This document shows, piece after piece, positions 37,149 through 48,700 of a DNA stretch of 64,000 nucleotides. Origin of the DNA: Amphibalanus amphitrite (taxonomy: Eukaryota; Arthropoda; Thecostraca; Balanomorpha; Balanidae); assembly GCF_019059575.1 (NCBI RefSeq), contig NW_024882938.1:100028-164027 (forward strand), given 5' to 3'. Position numbers and translations under genes: made by a program. Within the stretch, counting starts at the first letter, position 1. The number at the start of each line of letters is the position of its first letter. The notes beneath the pieces were generated by a model. That model saw only the letters and a program-made list of their open reading frames with translations. It was not told where the DNA came from and did not search any database.

Positions 37149-39582
37149 CTGAAACACAAGATAGCAACCGGTGAGCATGGCGGGAATGCAGGGAGGACGG
37201 GAGTTGACTGGTGACACTTTCCCTTAATTTAGAAGTTGGCAAGAAACTGCGAAGAATGTGACCAACTAAGACACGAGCGGTTTCATGGGCGTAACGCTAA
37301 AAGACCTGGGCCATAAATCCCGTGTCCCCACCCGCCCATGTGGGACAGACACGACACACACCACTTGAGTAAAGGACGTTTTTCCAGAGTAAATATAAAC
37401 AGACCTCGCGACCAGCGGCGTAATCTGCCCATACCGCTATTTGATACCCCACTGCATTGATCCAGCACTCACCGTCCATAGTTCTGCTGTAGTCCAGCGC
37501 GGCGGAGCACCGGCCGGAGGCCGCGTGCGCCGGCCTCGGCCGCCCGGTCACAGACCGAAGGGCTCCTCCTCCTCCGGCCAGCCGCGCCAGCAGTAGCGGT
37601 GAGGGCGGCGCGGCGCTCGGCTCGGTCAGGTGGTACACAGCGCTGTAATCGGGCCGCGCCGGCCGGGGCGGCGGTGTTGGCAGTGTGGGCGCTGCGAGCC
37701 GCTCGGGACCCGCCAGCAGCGCGTCGATACCGTGCACCAGGGGGTGCCGGTCCGGCGCTGGGGCGGGACCCGACTGCGCGCCGCGCTGGGAGAGCCGGCG
37801 GACGGCGTCGGCCAGCCGGTCAGTACGCCGGGCGGGGCAGCCGGCCGGGGTGGGAGTGACAGCCGGAGGGGCGGCGCCGCACGGTCGGCGGCCCAGCCGG
37901 CGCGGGCAGACGGCTGGCGGACCGTCACCGGCCGGACGCCGGCTCCTTCGGCCACTGAACAGCGCGCCCGCCGGCTTCCTGCCCGGGTTCGTCTGCTTCC
38001 GTCCGGCCAGCCGCCACCGGCGCGGTGAGCGGAGCACCGCTGGGGGAAAACGGAGCATGTGAGAGGGACGGAGAACCGCTGAGGGTAAACATAGCACTGC
38101 TAAGAGGGAAATAGGACAACTCAGTAACAGGGTAAATAGATCACCGTGAGCGGAAATGAGCACCGTGAGGGGAACACAGCACCGGGAGGGAACGGAGCAG
38201 GGGGAAAACTGGCTATGGAATACTGCTGAGAGGGGTGCGATGTACCGTGAGGGGGGCTAGAGCACCGTGAGAAGGGACGGGACACTGCTGAGGGGAAACA
38301 GAGCTGCTGGGGTAGCAGGTAGCGACAATGTAACGGTAATAACGTTTCATTCTCCAAAACGGAACGGCAGTCGTTACAATGCTTCAAACGAGACACGTCC
38401 ACGACAAACGGTGTATGTAAACGGATATCATAACAAAATTGATTGACGAATATAGTTATGTAGAGATAGTCCATTGTGCAGCATTGCCAGATAAAATTTT
38501 TCTTCTCTAGAGGCCGCAGAATGAAAGGCATCGTGCGTGTCCCGTCGTACTTACCCTGGAAACCGTGGACCTCGCCGAGCGGGGCCGTTACCGTCACCGT
38601 AGGCCAGGCCGGCTTTTTGGCCAGCGCCACCCAGCGGGCGGGCCGCTCCCTCAGCTGCGCCGGCGAGTGGGACAGCTCCAGCAACACGTCACCGTCTGGG
38701 GGAGGGGGAGTCAGAGGTGAGGTTGGGGAGAGGTAAGGTCGCAGTCCGGTTGACAGGACACAACTGACCGGGACCTGTCGGTATAGCGCGGTGAGACATG
38801 GACTATGGTCACAGCCACCCGCACAACCCGTCATGAATGTCCTATATGTGTGGTCTAATGAATAAGGCGTCTGTCTCGTAATCCGGTGGCGGCGAATTAA
38901 AAGCCAGAGCAGCCACGTCGTTTGAACCACGTTCCTATACATATTCAGCCAGCTGGCAACTGGCGAGAGAGGGCAACACTAGACCCGGGAAAGCCTTGTC
39001 GCCATTTGCTGGCAGTACATTCAACTGTTGATCAAAATTATCACCCTGAACCGGCACAGGCAAGGTAGGGTGATGGGTCCATGGTGGAAGTGCCATTCGC
39101 AACATGCACCACTTAGCATGGCACCTGGGCCCAGTGCCAACAATTCATCAATTCAGACTAAGGCTATTAAGAAAAAAATGTTACACAATCTAATATCAGT
39201 GCTGTGTGCTAAACCTACTTATCAGTTGAATTGAGCTTCTATAAATCGAGAAAATACAGGTAAATCACCAGTAGCTCCAGCTTCACAGAGGCACTCAACC
39301 AATCTAAAAAATTGTCATTTGCCCTAACAACGAGTGCCAGCAAGTATTGTGTGTCATCCAGCAACTTTGTGTGCTGGGGATAGCAGCACAGGCACAGCAG
39401 CTGATTGATATACATACCACGGCCAAAGAAGGAGAGTCGGCCACCAGATGCCTTTTGAGCCAGAGGAGGTACGTCTGGCTCCGAGAGAGGAGGGGAGAGA
39501 GCAGCAAAAGGTGCAGGCAGTAGTGGTGTCTGGGGCCGCGCCGGCCCTGCTGGCGCCGTCATGATGGTTGCGTCCACAGCAT
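37123..39582 (-). CDS. H: Hairless, Su(H)/CSL co-repressor adaptor of Notch signalling
   Basis: Hairless binds the CSL factor Su(H) and recruits Groucho and CtBP to silence Notch targets; it is arthropod-specific (established). Coding exons are 39582-39418, 38695-38555, 38039-37473 and 37148-37123, phases 1/1/1. The Su(H)-binding domain spans the first junction: GGRLSFFGR then DGDVLLELSHSPAQ and ARWVALAKKPAWP, with the Leu, Phe-Phe, Leu-Leu and Trp pattern known to contact Su(H). Exon 3 is Arg/Pro/Ala-rich and carries HGIDALLAG, resembling the Groucho-binding YSIxxLLG motif. The protein ends EPLNLSMR-stop, a CtBP PxNLS motif at the extreme C-terminus, as in Drosophila. The first exon opens on an acceptor, so the start is unsure. 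An in-frame ATG at 39562 gives 292 residues, far below Drosophila's roughly 1,080. Identified by motif and order, without a database search. Confidence 0.88.
37473..38039 (-). CDS. H: Hairless large exon, basic/proline-rich, with Groucho-type motif
   Basis: 188 whole codons, very GC-rich, in frame with the flanking exons. It has basic clusters (RSPRRWRLAGRKQ, FSGRRSRRPAGD), the candidate Groucho motif HGIDALLAG, and PARPDYSAVYHLTEP. Its acceptor side is the first unit of a roughly 21-24 bp repeat array that runs to 38330. Confidence 0.85.
38025..38330. repeat. Minisatellite growing from the Hairless exon 3 acceptor
   Basis: A dozen or so diverged 21-24 bp units of the type GGAGCACCGCTGAGGGGAAA. 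The first overlaps the exon edge at 38039. Confidence 0.75.
38555..38695 (-). CDS. H: Hairless exon with the second half of the Su(H)-binding domain
   Basis: CCCCCAG acceptor and GTAAGTA donor. It reads DGDVLLELSHSPAQLRERPA and then RWVALAKKPAWPTVTVTAPL. The LLEL pair and the Trp before VALAKK align by pattern with Drosophila Hairless residues that insert into the Su(H) C-terminal domain. Confidence 0.88.
39418..39582 (-). CDS. H: Hairless exon with the first half of the Su(H)-binding domain
   Basis: The acceptor GTAG is at 39586-39583 and the donor GTATGT follows 39418. The peptide is Pro/Ala-rich (TAPAGPARPQTPLLPAPF) until KASGGRLSFFGR. Candidate start ATG is at 39562-39560. Alternatively an upstream exon in the GC-rich 41.0-41.8 kb stretch supplies the first codons. 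Confidence 0.85.
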
Positions 39583-41835
39583 CTACCAGAAACAAAGAAG
39601 CTGCTTTGGGTCACCGAAGAAACTGGTAAGTACAACAAAAAAATATTTGTTCCTCTCAAACATAGAAATGGCAGTTAGCAGTTATAGCCACTTAAACTCA
39701 AAAACTTGTCAAGTCCAAACCAAAATATCTACAAAGCAATAGGTAGTGAGCAATAATTCTAGCTTATCAGAATGAAAGACAAATGAACCTTTTTACCTAT
39801 GTATATCAACAAGTACCTGAATAAGCAAATCAAAAAAGCCTGTCTCGACTCTCACTGGGGTGATGCATCCTTTGACATCCCAGTCCAAGATTCGGACGCC
39901 GGTGAAAACAGAGCGCGGGAGGGCTTATTAGTCACGTAACATTTGGAGATTCTCCCCGTGGGCCTTCTACATGCTACACGTCACCTGTAAATTTCACGAA
40001 CCTTGATCAAATCACCCCAGGCGCCCTGTTTTCACCGTCGTCCCAAGATTCATGACTGTCTCTAGTAAGGAGCTCGATGAGATCAGATCCCTATAGGCCT
40101 AATAGGCCTCGAAATTCTGTATTGGTAAGGTAAGGTAAGGTAAAAAACCAGCACTAGCCATCATCATGACACAGGTAAAAATACGCACTGGTGCCTGGCG
40201 CCTTGCGGCAGGTGGCGGTGTTTGTCCTTTCCCTTTGCATTGGCTCAAGGGACAACTTTAAAGCCTATCAAACAATTTTGAACAAATAAATAAATTAAAG
40301 CAGTGCAGTATTTAATGCAACAAGCTATAAACAGGAAGATGTGTAGTTATCCCATGACAACGGCAATTGTGATGCTGACAAATGGCTATGCTGATGTTGG
40401 GGACGAAGTGGAAGTTACAAGTAGGTTATAGGCACCTTCCAATAAAAATATGAAATACCTACCTATCAAAACAACGGCATCATTTTTCAAAATGTATAAC
40501 AATTCAATTACCTAGTACTTTATTCCAACCAAATTCCAACAAATTCCAACAATACAGCGACCCCGAACCGAGAACACTTGTAGCCCACGAAGGCAACAGA
40601 AAATGTTCATCAATAACGGCGATCGTCGCTAGCGCGCGAGAAACGCAGCAACAGCACAATATTTACCAATCAAATCGCTTACTTTTGTACTGCTTTGGGA
40701 ATCTCCACATATATTAGGAAGCTAGTACAGAAATAATGAAATTGGTGCGCAGGCTTCGCTACTAACTCGTTGCAAGTAAATTGCTATGTAGTCACGGTAG
40801 TCAATGCAGTCAGAAATTTTGCCACCTCCCTGCAACCTTTTCCTCCGTATTTGTTCCTACGATAACTTAAAAAAAAAAAACAGGCATGGGCAGCCCCTCA
40901 GTCTCAGTGGTGCTCCGTACCATAAGGCGGACAGCGGACTACACATTTCGGTCTAGATTCTAGACCGTTCTAAGGTGTAACGCCTCAGTGTCAATTATAC
41001 CTATGTGCCGCTATAATCTATATCGATGACATTTCATTCAATTCTCCCGAACCGGTAAGTGTATTTATTAACCAACTTGATTAACACACGTGAGCAATGA
41101 GTACATGTGAAGTTGATATCACTCGCGCCTCTCGCCAGTGCAGTGTGGACCCATTGGGTTTGGTAAAATTTTCCAGCGAAATTCTAACATGCGCTAATAC
41201 ACGGGAGCGGCAAAACTGGGCTACATGCTACCGCCAAGAGACCGCCGATACACAGGGCGGCCAATAAATACACACAACGCAATACACCAAGATATCACAC
41301 AGTATAGGGCTCGCTAAGACACCCACCCGCCTGTTCACAAATAACTCGGCACCGGACCATCACCGGTGACCGCACCGCTAGTCAGGGCGGGACGCGCCGC
41401 TCCCGAGGACCAGAACGGCGATAGGAACGGAGACAGCAGGGTGGCCAGTGGACGCCGTGTTCCCTCCAACACTCTGAAGACACTGAACACACAGTGACAC
41501 CGGCGCTGGCGGACTGAGCCGCTACAGGTACCGAAAAGTGAACACTCAGCGTGAACCACGACAGCCCAGTTGCATCGGTCGGTTTCTCGGAGATCCGTGC
41601 GCCCCGGTGCAGGCTTGTAGGATCCATTCACTCCGCCGTATCGCCAAGGAGTTCTAGTTTCTATCACTCTGGCCACCGCCAGGCTTTCAGACGACTTCAC
41701 GTCCCTCACGTATCCCTCGGAGCGTCGTCTTTGGCGAGGGTAATGCCTGGCCGACCCGTCACCGGGCCGCACCCGTCTCTAATACTACGGTCCGACCCAC
41801 TCGCTCACTGCGCGACCGGCACCGGCCGGCTCTGT
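39583..41835. other. Hairless 5' region; possible upstream exon and promoter, not resolved
   Basis: Contains a 150 bp MITE (below). 41.3-41.8 kb is GC- and CpG-rich, consistent with a promoter or first exon for Hairless, but no exon with matching phase can be proved. Confidence 0.35.
39894..40043. mobile_element. 150 bp hAT-like MITE with 8 bp target duplication
   Basis: Ends GGACGCCGGTGAAAACAG and CTGTTTTCACCGTCGTCC are inverted repeats with one mismatch in 18. CAAGATTC lies directly on both sides (39886-39893, 40044-40051). An 8 bp duplication fits hAT. Confidence 0.85.
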
Positions 41836-41839
41836 TACT

Positions 41840-41935
41840 GATCACAGGGCGCCAGGGCGCCGGGGCGCCGTTTGGGCGCCGGGGCGCCGGGGCGCCGTTT
41901 GGGCGCCGGGGCGCCGGGGCGCAGTTTGGGCGCCG
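41840..41935. repeat. GGCGCC minisatellite abutting the SORL1 stop codon
   Basis: Repeats of GGGCGCCGGGGCGCCGTTT. Each unit holds two or three GGCGCC palindromes. The array starts right after the TAA, so it would be in the 3' UTR. Confidence 0.85.
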
Positions 41936-42725
41936 TTATGCCACCACCAGTGGCTCGTCGTCGGAGAAGCCGCGGATCACCGGTGCCTCGTCATCCTCTG
42001 TCGGCGGAAAGTTGGAGGGCGTTAGACGCGTCAAGGACAAACACAACCACACGATGACAGATGGCCACACTATCAGGCCTAACACTCCGGCAACAATCTC
42101 AGTAATAGGTCGGTGAAAAGAACTTTAGGGTGCAAATGGCGAGCAGTCAAAAAGACAGTGCAGCTCAGCACTTCTGTTTGACTGGATGTGTTGCACTGTT
42201 GTACGAGCTCCAGTCAGCACAAAATATCGAGGCGCATTGTGAACACGAGATCACTAGAATGCAGCGTCAGTTGAGAGCTGGAAACCCACATTGACTGACA
42301 ACAGGACCGTTACCGTGTTCAGCAACAATACGGTCTGAGCACCCTGGCTGGGGCAACGATAAAACAAATCCAAACCATCGCAGTACGGCATGACGAGACA
42401 AAAAAGCATATCGGCCCAGGCAACATCCCAGACAGAAGCAATGACAAAAAAAACTGACGCTACACCTGGACAGCATCGATAAAACCAGCGCAGGGCGCCA
42501 GTCTCACATTATAGCGACTCTCACCTAGTCCGTCGCCGTTGGTGAATCGCGCCGCCGTCGGCCGAGCACTATAGTGGGTCGACACAAACGCCAGGAACCG
42601 ATGCCGCAGCCGGCGGTGGCGGTACACGAACACGACCACAGCGGTCGTGAGCAGCACCAGCAGCAGCAGCACCGGCACCAGGACGGACACCAGGTGGTGC
42701 TTCTTGATCACCACAGAGTCCTCGC
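41936..42725 (-). CDS. SORL1: SORL1 exons for the membrane helix and sorting tail
   Basis: Exons 42725-42525 and 41997-41936. The helix is [20 protein letters not shown], followed by a basic stop-transfer [10 protein letters not shown]. The tail has [10 protein letters not shown], in the place of the FANSHY motif that binds retromer VPS26 in human SORL1, then [20 protein letters not shown] and TAA at 41936-41938. The acidic cluster and DDxPLVV end match the GGA/AP-1 signal. Human tail ends [10 protein letters not shown]. Confidence 0.97.
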
Positions 42726-45700
42726 CTGGCGGGGAGAGCGGCGGCACCAGTCAGTGGAGGGCGGGAGAGGGCTCGGTCGAATAGCAGGACACATGGCAGC
42801 ACTGCCGTCAGTGGCGAGCGAAGAATCATGGTGTCACGTAGGCTCGGACATCCAAGGCATACCTGGCTCCCGCTTGATTGGCTCTGGCCCAATAGTAACG
42901 CCTTTTGTTATGGACAATTCAACTGCATTTCGCGTTAAAATAAACATTTGGAGACTGTAGGTCAGGGTAGGAACACTGTTATGCTCCATGGTGTATTAAC
43001 TACATCTCACTGACTCAGGGCCACTGACTACATCTCACCTGGCGGCGTGTGGAAGCTCTCCACCTCTGATGGCAGCGAGCGGTGGCCGTCACTGGTCACC
43101 AGCTGCACGGCCGCGTAATACGTGGTGTCCGGCTGCAGCGTGTGTGTCACGAAGCGGCTCTCGCGCACCGTCTTACCAGTGCTGTTCCACACGGCGGCCA
43201 CAGAAGGCGCCACGAACACCTCGTAAGAGTACCTGGTGAAGAGAAGACAGAGGTCAGGGGACAGCCAGAGAACGGTGAAAAGTCACAAACACCTCGTAAG
43301 AGTATCTGATGGAGGGACAGGTCATTGGACAGTCAGAGGGACGGAGAGGCACAAATACCTCTTGTACCACCTGATGGATAAAAGACACAGGTTAGGGGAT
43401 AGAATACAGTCAAGACAGCGGCGGATCGCCAGCTCGCTCCACATCAGTCACCGCTTCCGTCCCTATCGGCCTACCGACACTCACTTGACATAATCCATAT
43501 CCGCCGGCAGCCGGCGCTCCTTCCAGTAGAGTGTGACGGTGCCGTTTCGCTCAATGATCGGCCTGAGCTGGTGGGGCCCGGGAATGGGCGGTGCCGCGTA
43601 TATCACGGGTGGCGCCGGCACAGCGTCTGTCGCCGTCGTCCGTACCGACACCGAGTAGCGAGCGCCATACGAGGCCGGCAGGTCGTGCCACAGCAGGTGC
43701 TCAGACGTGGTGGGACGCACAGAGCGCTCCACCTTGCCCGGGCCGCCCAGCTCCGTGGCGGTGATCTGCCGAGCGTCAGTCGCACCGGGTCAGGTCAGGT
43801 CAGGTAAGGCCAAGTTAAGTAATTGTGCAGCATAGACAAATTGAGCATACATCGTGCAATAGTATGTCAACACCAACCTTTCATTATCTGACCAAAAGGA
43901 AACAATCTAATGGACCATAAGTAATTCATTGAACAAGTCGAACAAGTAAAGTGACGACAGCTACAAAACAGCACCAAGATAGGCGAGTCCCCGCCGCCCA
44001 TCCCCCCGGCCTGTCTCCTCCCCTCTGCTGCCCATCTCTTGGCATACCCCCGCACCACATTTCCCCTCCCTCCTGCCCCTGCCGCCGACCACTCACGTTG
44101 TATCCGACGGGCCGCTCCACCACTGAACAGCTGGCCTCCCACCTGACACGCATCATGAGCGTCAGACCGCGCTGCGTCTGTACGGTGACGTTTTTGGGCG
44201 GCGCGTGCGCGTCAAACTTGGTACGGACGCGACCGATCTCTGAGGGCAGCCCGGTACCGTCCGGTCCGACCACAGCTACCAGTAGCAGGTAGTCCTCGCA
44301 GGCCATCAGACCCGTTGCCTGGGGGCAGAACAGGCACAGTCAAAGGGGCAGCATGGGATTGGGAAGACTAGCAGACAAGGTAAGCGCGGGACAACCAGGG
44401 GGGGGGGGGGCAGAACAGGCCCCGTCAGAGCGGCGTCCAGAAGGCAGAATACGCACGGTCAGAGCGGTCAACTGGAAACGGAACAGGCGCGGTCAGAGCG
44501 GTTAGAGGTCAGACAGATACCTGGGGCCAACAGTCACAAAGTGCGTCACCTACGTCAGAACAGCCACGGACCGCGAGCACGAGCCACTGCAGCACCGGAG
44601 AGGGGTAGGGAGTCATGGGAAGATAGCCACCCGTGACAGAGCGCCGTGCGGAGCGCTCCTCTGACAACCCACCTGAGTGGAGGTCTCCACAGTGCGCTGG
44701 CGCACGCCGCCCTCATACAGCTGCTCCATCGAGGTGCCCCAGAACACGCCGTACTGAAGCGGCATGGCCGAGCCGCCGGCGGCGCCGGCACTGCCCTCTG
44801 TCGGCGGCGGCTGCCAGCTGAGCTTCACCAGTGTGCCGCTATGAGGCGACAGCTCGGCGGTGAAATTGGCCACGGCAGCCAGCTGGCGGCCGCCCGTGGT
44901 CGCCACTGTCACGTACTCGGGGCCCGTGAAGCGGCCGCGGTAGCCGCGGGCCACGATCTCGTACCGGGTGCCCGGCGACAGGCCCGTCACTGTCGGCACA
45001 GGGAGGGGAGGGGAGGGTCACTATCGGCGAACCGGTCACTGGCAGTGGATGGGGAGGGAGGTAGGTCAAAGGAAGTCGTTGGTAGACACCCCAGGCACGG
45101 GACCGTCTGACTTTCACAACAGCAGAGGGCGAGGACTGAGGAGTCTGGATGATGGAGCTAGACGAATACTGAATAGAAGAAAAAGCAAAAAGGTATCAAA
45201 TTGAAGCTGCATACAACCGAAACAATATAACCAGTCCACACAAAACATAAGTGAAGTGTTGCGAGCTCCTAGGGCGGCGCTCAGGTCATCTTGCCATTCT
45301 TAACCCTCTCCCCCTTCTCTGACGACTACATTCATTGGTTGTTTCACTCCACCCCTCCTCCCGTATACCTCCCTCCCGTGCAAGCTGCAGCTGAAACAAA
45401 TTGTCCCTAGTGCCCCCTTCGTCCCCAAGCTTGCTCCCCCTACTCACACTCCAGCTGATGTGTATCCCCCTCGACTCGCTCCTCTCCTGCGGGCACCAGT
45501 CGGTTGTCTGCCGGTCGGTAGGTCACCAGTACTCCCGCAGCCGACGGCAGCGGCTGCCAGCGCACCGTCAGGCCATGTCCGTCCGCAGCCGGCACCGCGC
45601 GGAACTCGCTCAGCGGAGCGATCACGGCGTCCGCATCGAACACGACTGACGCAGAGTGGGAGCGCTCGCTCAGCATGGCAGAGTTCTCCGCCTGGACCTG

Positions 45701-48700
45701 GTGAGACGGGGGGAAAGACGGAGGAGTCAGAAGGTTACAGGAGAGCGCCGTGAGATAGACAGAGGGGTCAGATATGTCACATAAAGACAGTCAAAGCCAG
45801 ACGGTGGTCTAGCACGATTCAACTCTGATTTCCTTTAATTCCCACCGTTGTCAGTCCTGCCGAGACACCGGAGCACGGTAAGACATTCTCGCCACCCTGT
45901 CTGCCAGATTTACCTTCCCTCCAGGGAAAAGCCGGCTCAGTCCGTTCGAGGCTACTGACACAAAGGAGTACTGGAAATCTATCCCACTCACAAAGAAAGT
46001 CGACTGCCCGCCACTGTCTTTCAAGGCCACTCACAAAGGAGTACTTATTGCCTCGTTGAAATCCTATCGCACTCACAAAGAAGGAGTACTCGACAACAGT
46101 CTGGAAAGTCTATCCCACTCACAAAGAAGGAGTACTCGACGCCCGGCTGGAAGTCGAGCACCACGGTGAAGTTGGTGTGGCGCGTGATGAACATCTGCGG
46201 CGGCTGCGGCGGCGTCAGTGACAGCCGGTAGTTGAGCAGACGGCCGTTCAGGTGTTTGGGCGGCCGCCACGAGACGCGGATCGAGTGGTGGTCCAGCTGA
46301 GTAGCGTTCACACGCCACGGAGGTGACGGCTCTGCCGGGGCGAGAGGGAGTGTGGTGAAGTTACCATGGTGGCGGCGAGGGTTCTACGGGGACGTCCAGA
46401 AACCCCATCGGCAAGTCAATAAGGTCAAAGCATCGTCGAACTCGACAGAACATTGTATAAACCGTCGAAGACCAGAGCAGCCCGGGAACATGTCAATTGT
46501 CTAATAAATGTTCGTAATTTCTCCGATCATTCAAGGCTACCCTAACCTACCAACAATGCGATGTAACTATTAAATGATACGCTCAGCGCTCACCTCTACC
46601 ACACTCCATCTCGGGTCCCGGCGCCCACTCTCCCTCTCCTCCCCACTCACTGGCACTGGCAGTCCTCTGGCTGATGTACTGACTCGCCGGGAACACGTCC
46701 GGCCGTCCCTCAGCACGTACAAACACGGTGATGTTGTACCAAGTGTAGGGCTCCAGATGTTCGAACGTAAACTCGGGCTCTGCCACCCAGGTCATGTTGA
46801 GCCAGTGGCATGGCTGACCGGGCTGGTACACGGCGCATATTGATGGCAGGAACCTGCAGAGAAAGAACGGCAGAGAGGGTCACAGCTGGTAAGCAAGGCG
46901 CATAGTGACGGCAGGACTCTGCAGACTGCAGAGTCCGCAGACACAAGGGCAAAGGCGGCCAGACTAGTAATTGTGAGCAGAAGTTATCATTGGTATACGA
47001 TGTCGGCGCCAGGGTCACCGAATCAACCAATTTCAGAAATCCTTGTAACATACTAACGTTTATTCCAATATTCAGTCGTAGACTCTATTGTCACTCTGCG
47101 TTATCGTCTCCCCACTGCAGCGAGATCCAGACACCCCTCCCCACTGTGGACGCCGGACGACTGCAGCCACGCGCCTGTCTCACCTGAGTCTGGTGAGGGC
47201 GGCGGCGCCACGAGCGTTCGTCTGCCACCGCACTGTCAGAGAGCTGTTGGACACCTCGTCCAGTGTGTAGCTGACCACCTGAAGGCGGCAGAGGTCGGGG
47301 TGAGGCGCACACAGCGATACACAGAAAAAAAAATCAGGGGAGAAACGAGCGGAGAGGCGTCATAAGAAAAATTGACTTCACGGCAAGAGATACAACACAG
47401 CAAAGCAGGATTGCGTCACCAAAAGTCCAGAGTACCATCTGGCGATGCTTGAATAATATCAACGCTCGGCTAAATTATCTCGCTCACATCACTTGCCTTT
47501 ACCCACTCTTACCACTTCAACAAACAGAAATACACGTACCCTGGCTCAACCAGCCCCATGGTATGATATTCTCTACCGTGCCCGGACTGCGCCCCTCACG
47601 TGCACAGTCGAGCTAGTCCCGTCAGTCAGGCGAGCCGGTTCGTCAAGTCACCCAGCCGGCCTCATAAGATCAGTCAGTCAGGTCAGTCAGTGCCTTGGTA
47701 AATCCGCCCCCATAGGTTAGCCCCCTACCTCTAATCCCCCGCTCCGCATACCTGGAAGACGGTGCTGTCGTCTCGGCAATTGACCTCGTCATAGCCATCG
47801 ACACAGTCTCGGTGTCCGTCGCAGTACTTGTAGTAGGGCAGGCAGGTGTGGAAGTCGCAGCGGAAGTCCCCAGAGGGACAGGTGAAGGGCTGCACCGTGG
47901 TGCCGCCCTCTGTCGAAAGGCAACGACGGAGGGCGGTCAGTTACAGTGCGAACATAGTGCACACGGCAGCGGCAGTGAAAACCGCCGGTCGGTATTGAGG
48001 AAAGCTGCCTAGTGACTACAACGTGAATACATGGCTCACCCTACCAGAGTGTCCCATCCTACCCGATCAGCTTGAAGCTTCCCCATTTCACTTATCCGAG
48101 CACCCCCCCCCCCCCTCCCCCCACATGCACACACCTACCTGAGTGGCCCACCTTATCCGAGCACCCCCCCCCCCCGCCCCTCCCCACACCTACCTGAGTG
48201 GCCCACCTTAACCGAGCAGCCCCCCCCCCCCCTTACTCGAACAGACCCGTACTTACCCGAGTGGCAGGCCTCCTCGTCCGAGTTGTCGGCGCAGTCCTGC
48301 CGTCCGTCGCAGACCCTCTCTCGGCCGATACACTCTCCGGAGAGCAGACAGCGGTAGTGGTCGTGGCCGCAGCCGGCGTGCGCACAGTCGGCCTCGTCCT
48401 CCCCGCCCGGGCAGTCGCGGTCGCCATCACAGAGCCAGGCCGACCAGATACATTTGCCTGCCACAAAGTCATAGCGACCGTCACACAGCGTCGACCGTCA
48501 CCTGACCGGTACACAGCCACGCAGACCAGATGCACTTGCCTGTCATATAGACATAATTATTGTCACACAGCGCAGATCGTCACACACCAACGCCGACCGT
48601 CACAGAGACGCGCCGACCAGATACATTTGCCTGTCACAAAGTCACACATACCGTCACATTACACACCGATCGTCATACAGCCATGCAGACCAGATGCACT

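Noticed and set aside
36974-37159. Minus-strand frame VEPIDAVVGPVTVFQEPAPF as a Hairless exon
   Set aside because: Phase does not fit the preceding exon; the correct phase gives PLNLS and a stop.
37123-39582. Unknown vertebrate-type proline-rich nuclear protein
   Set aside because: The GGRL-FF, LLEL, W pattern plus C-terminal PLNLS fits Hairless better than any other family I can name.
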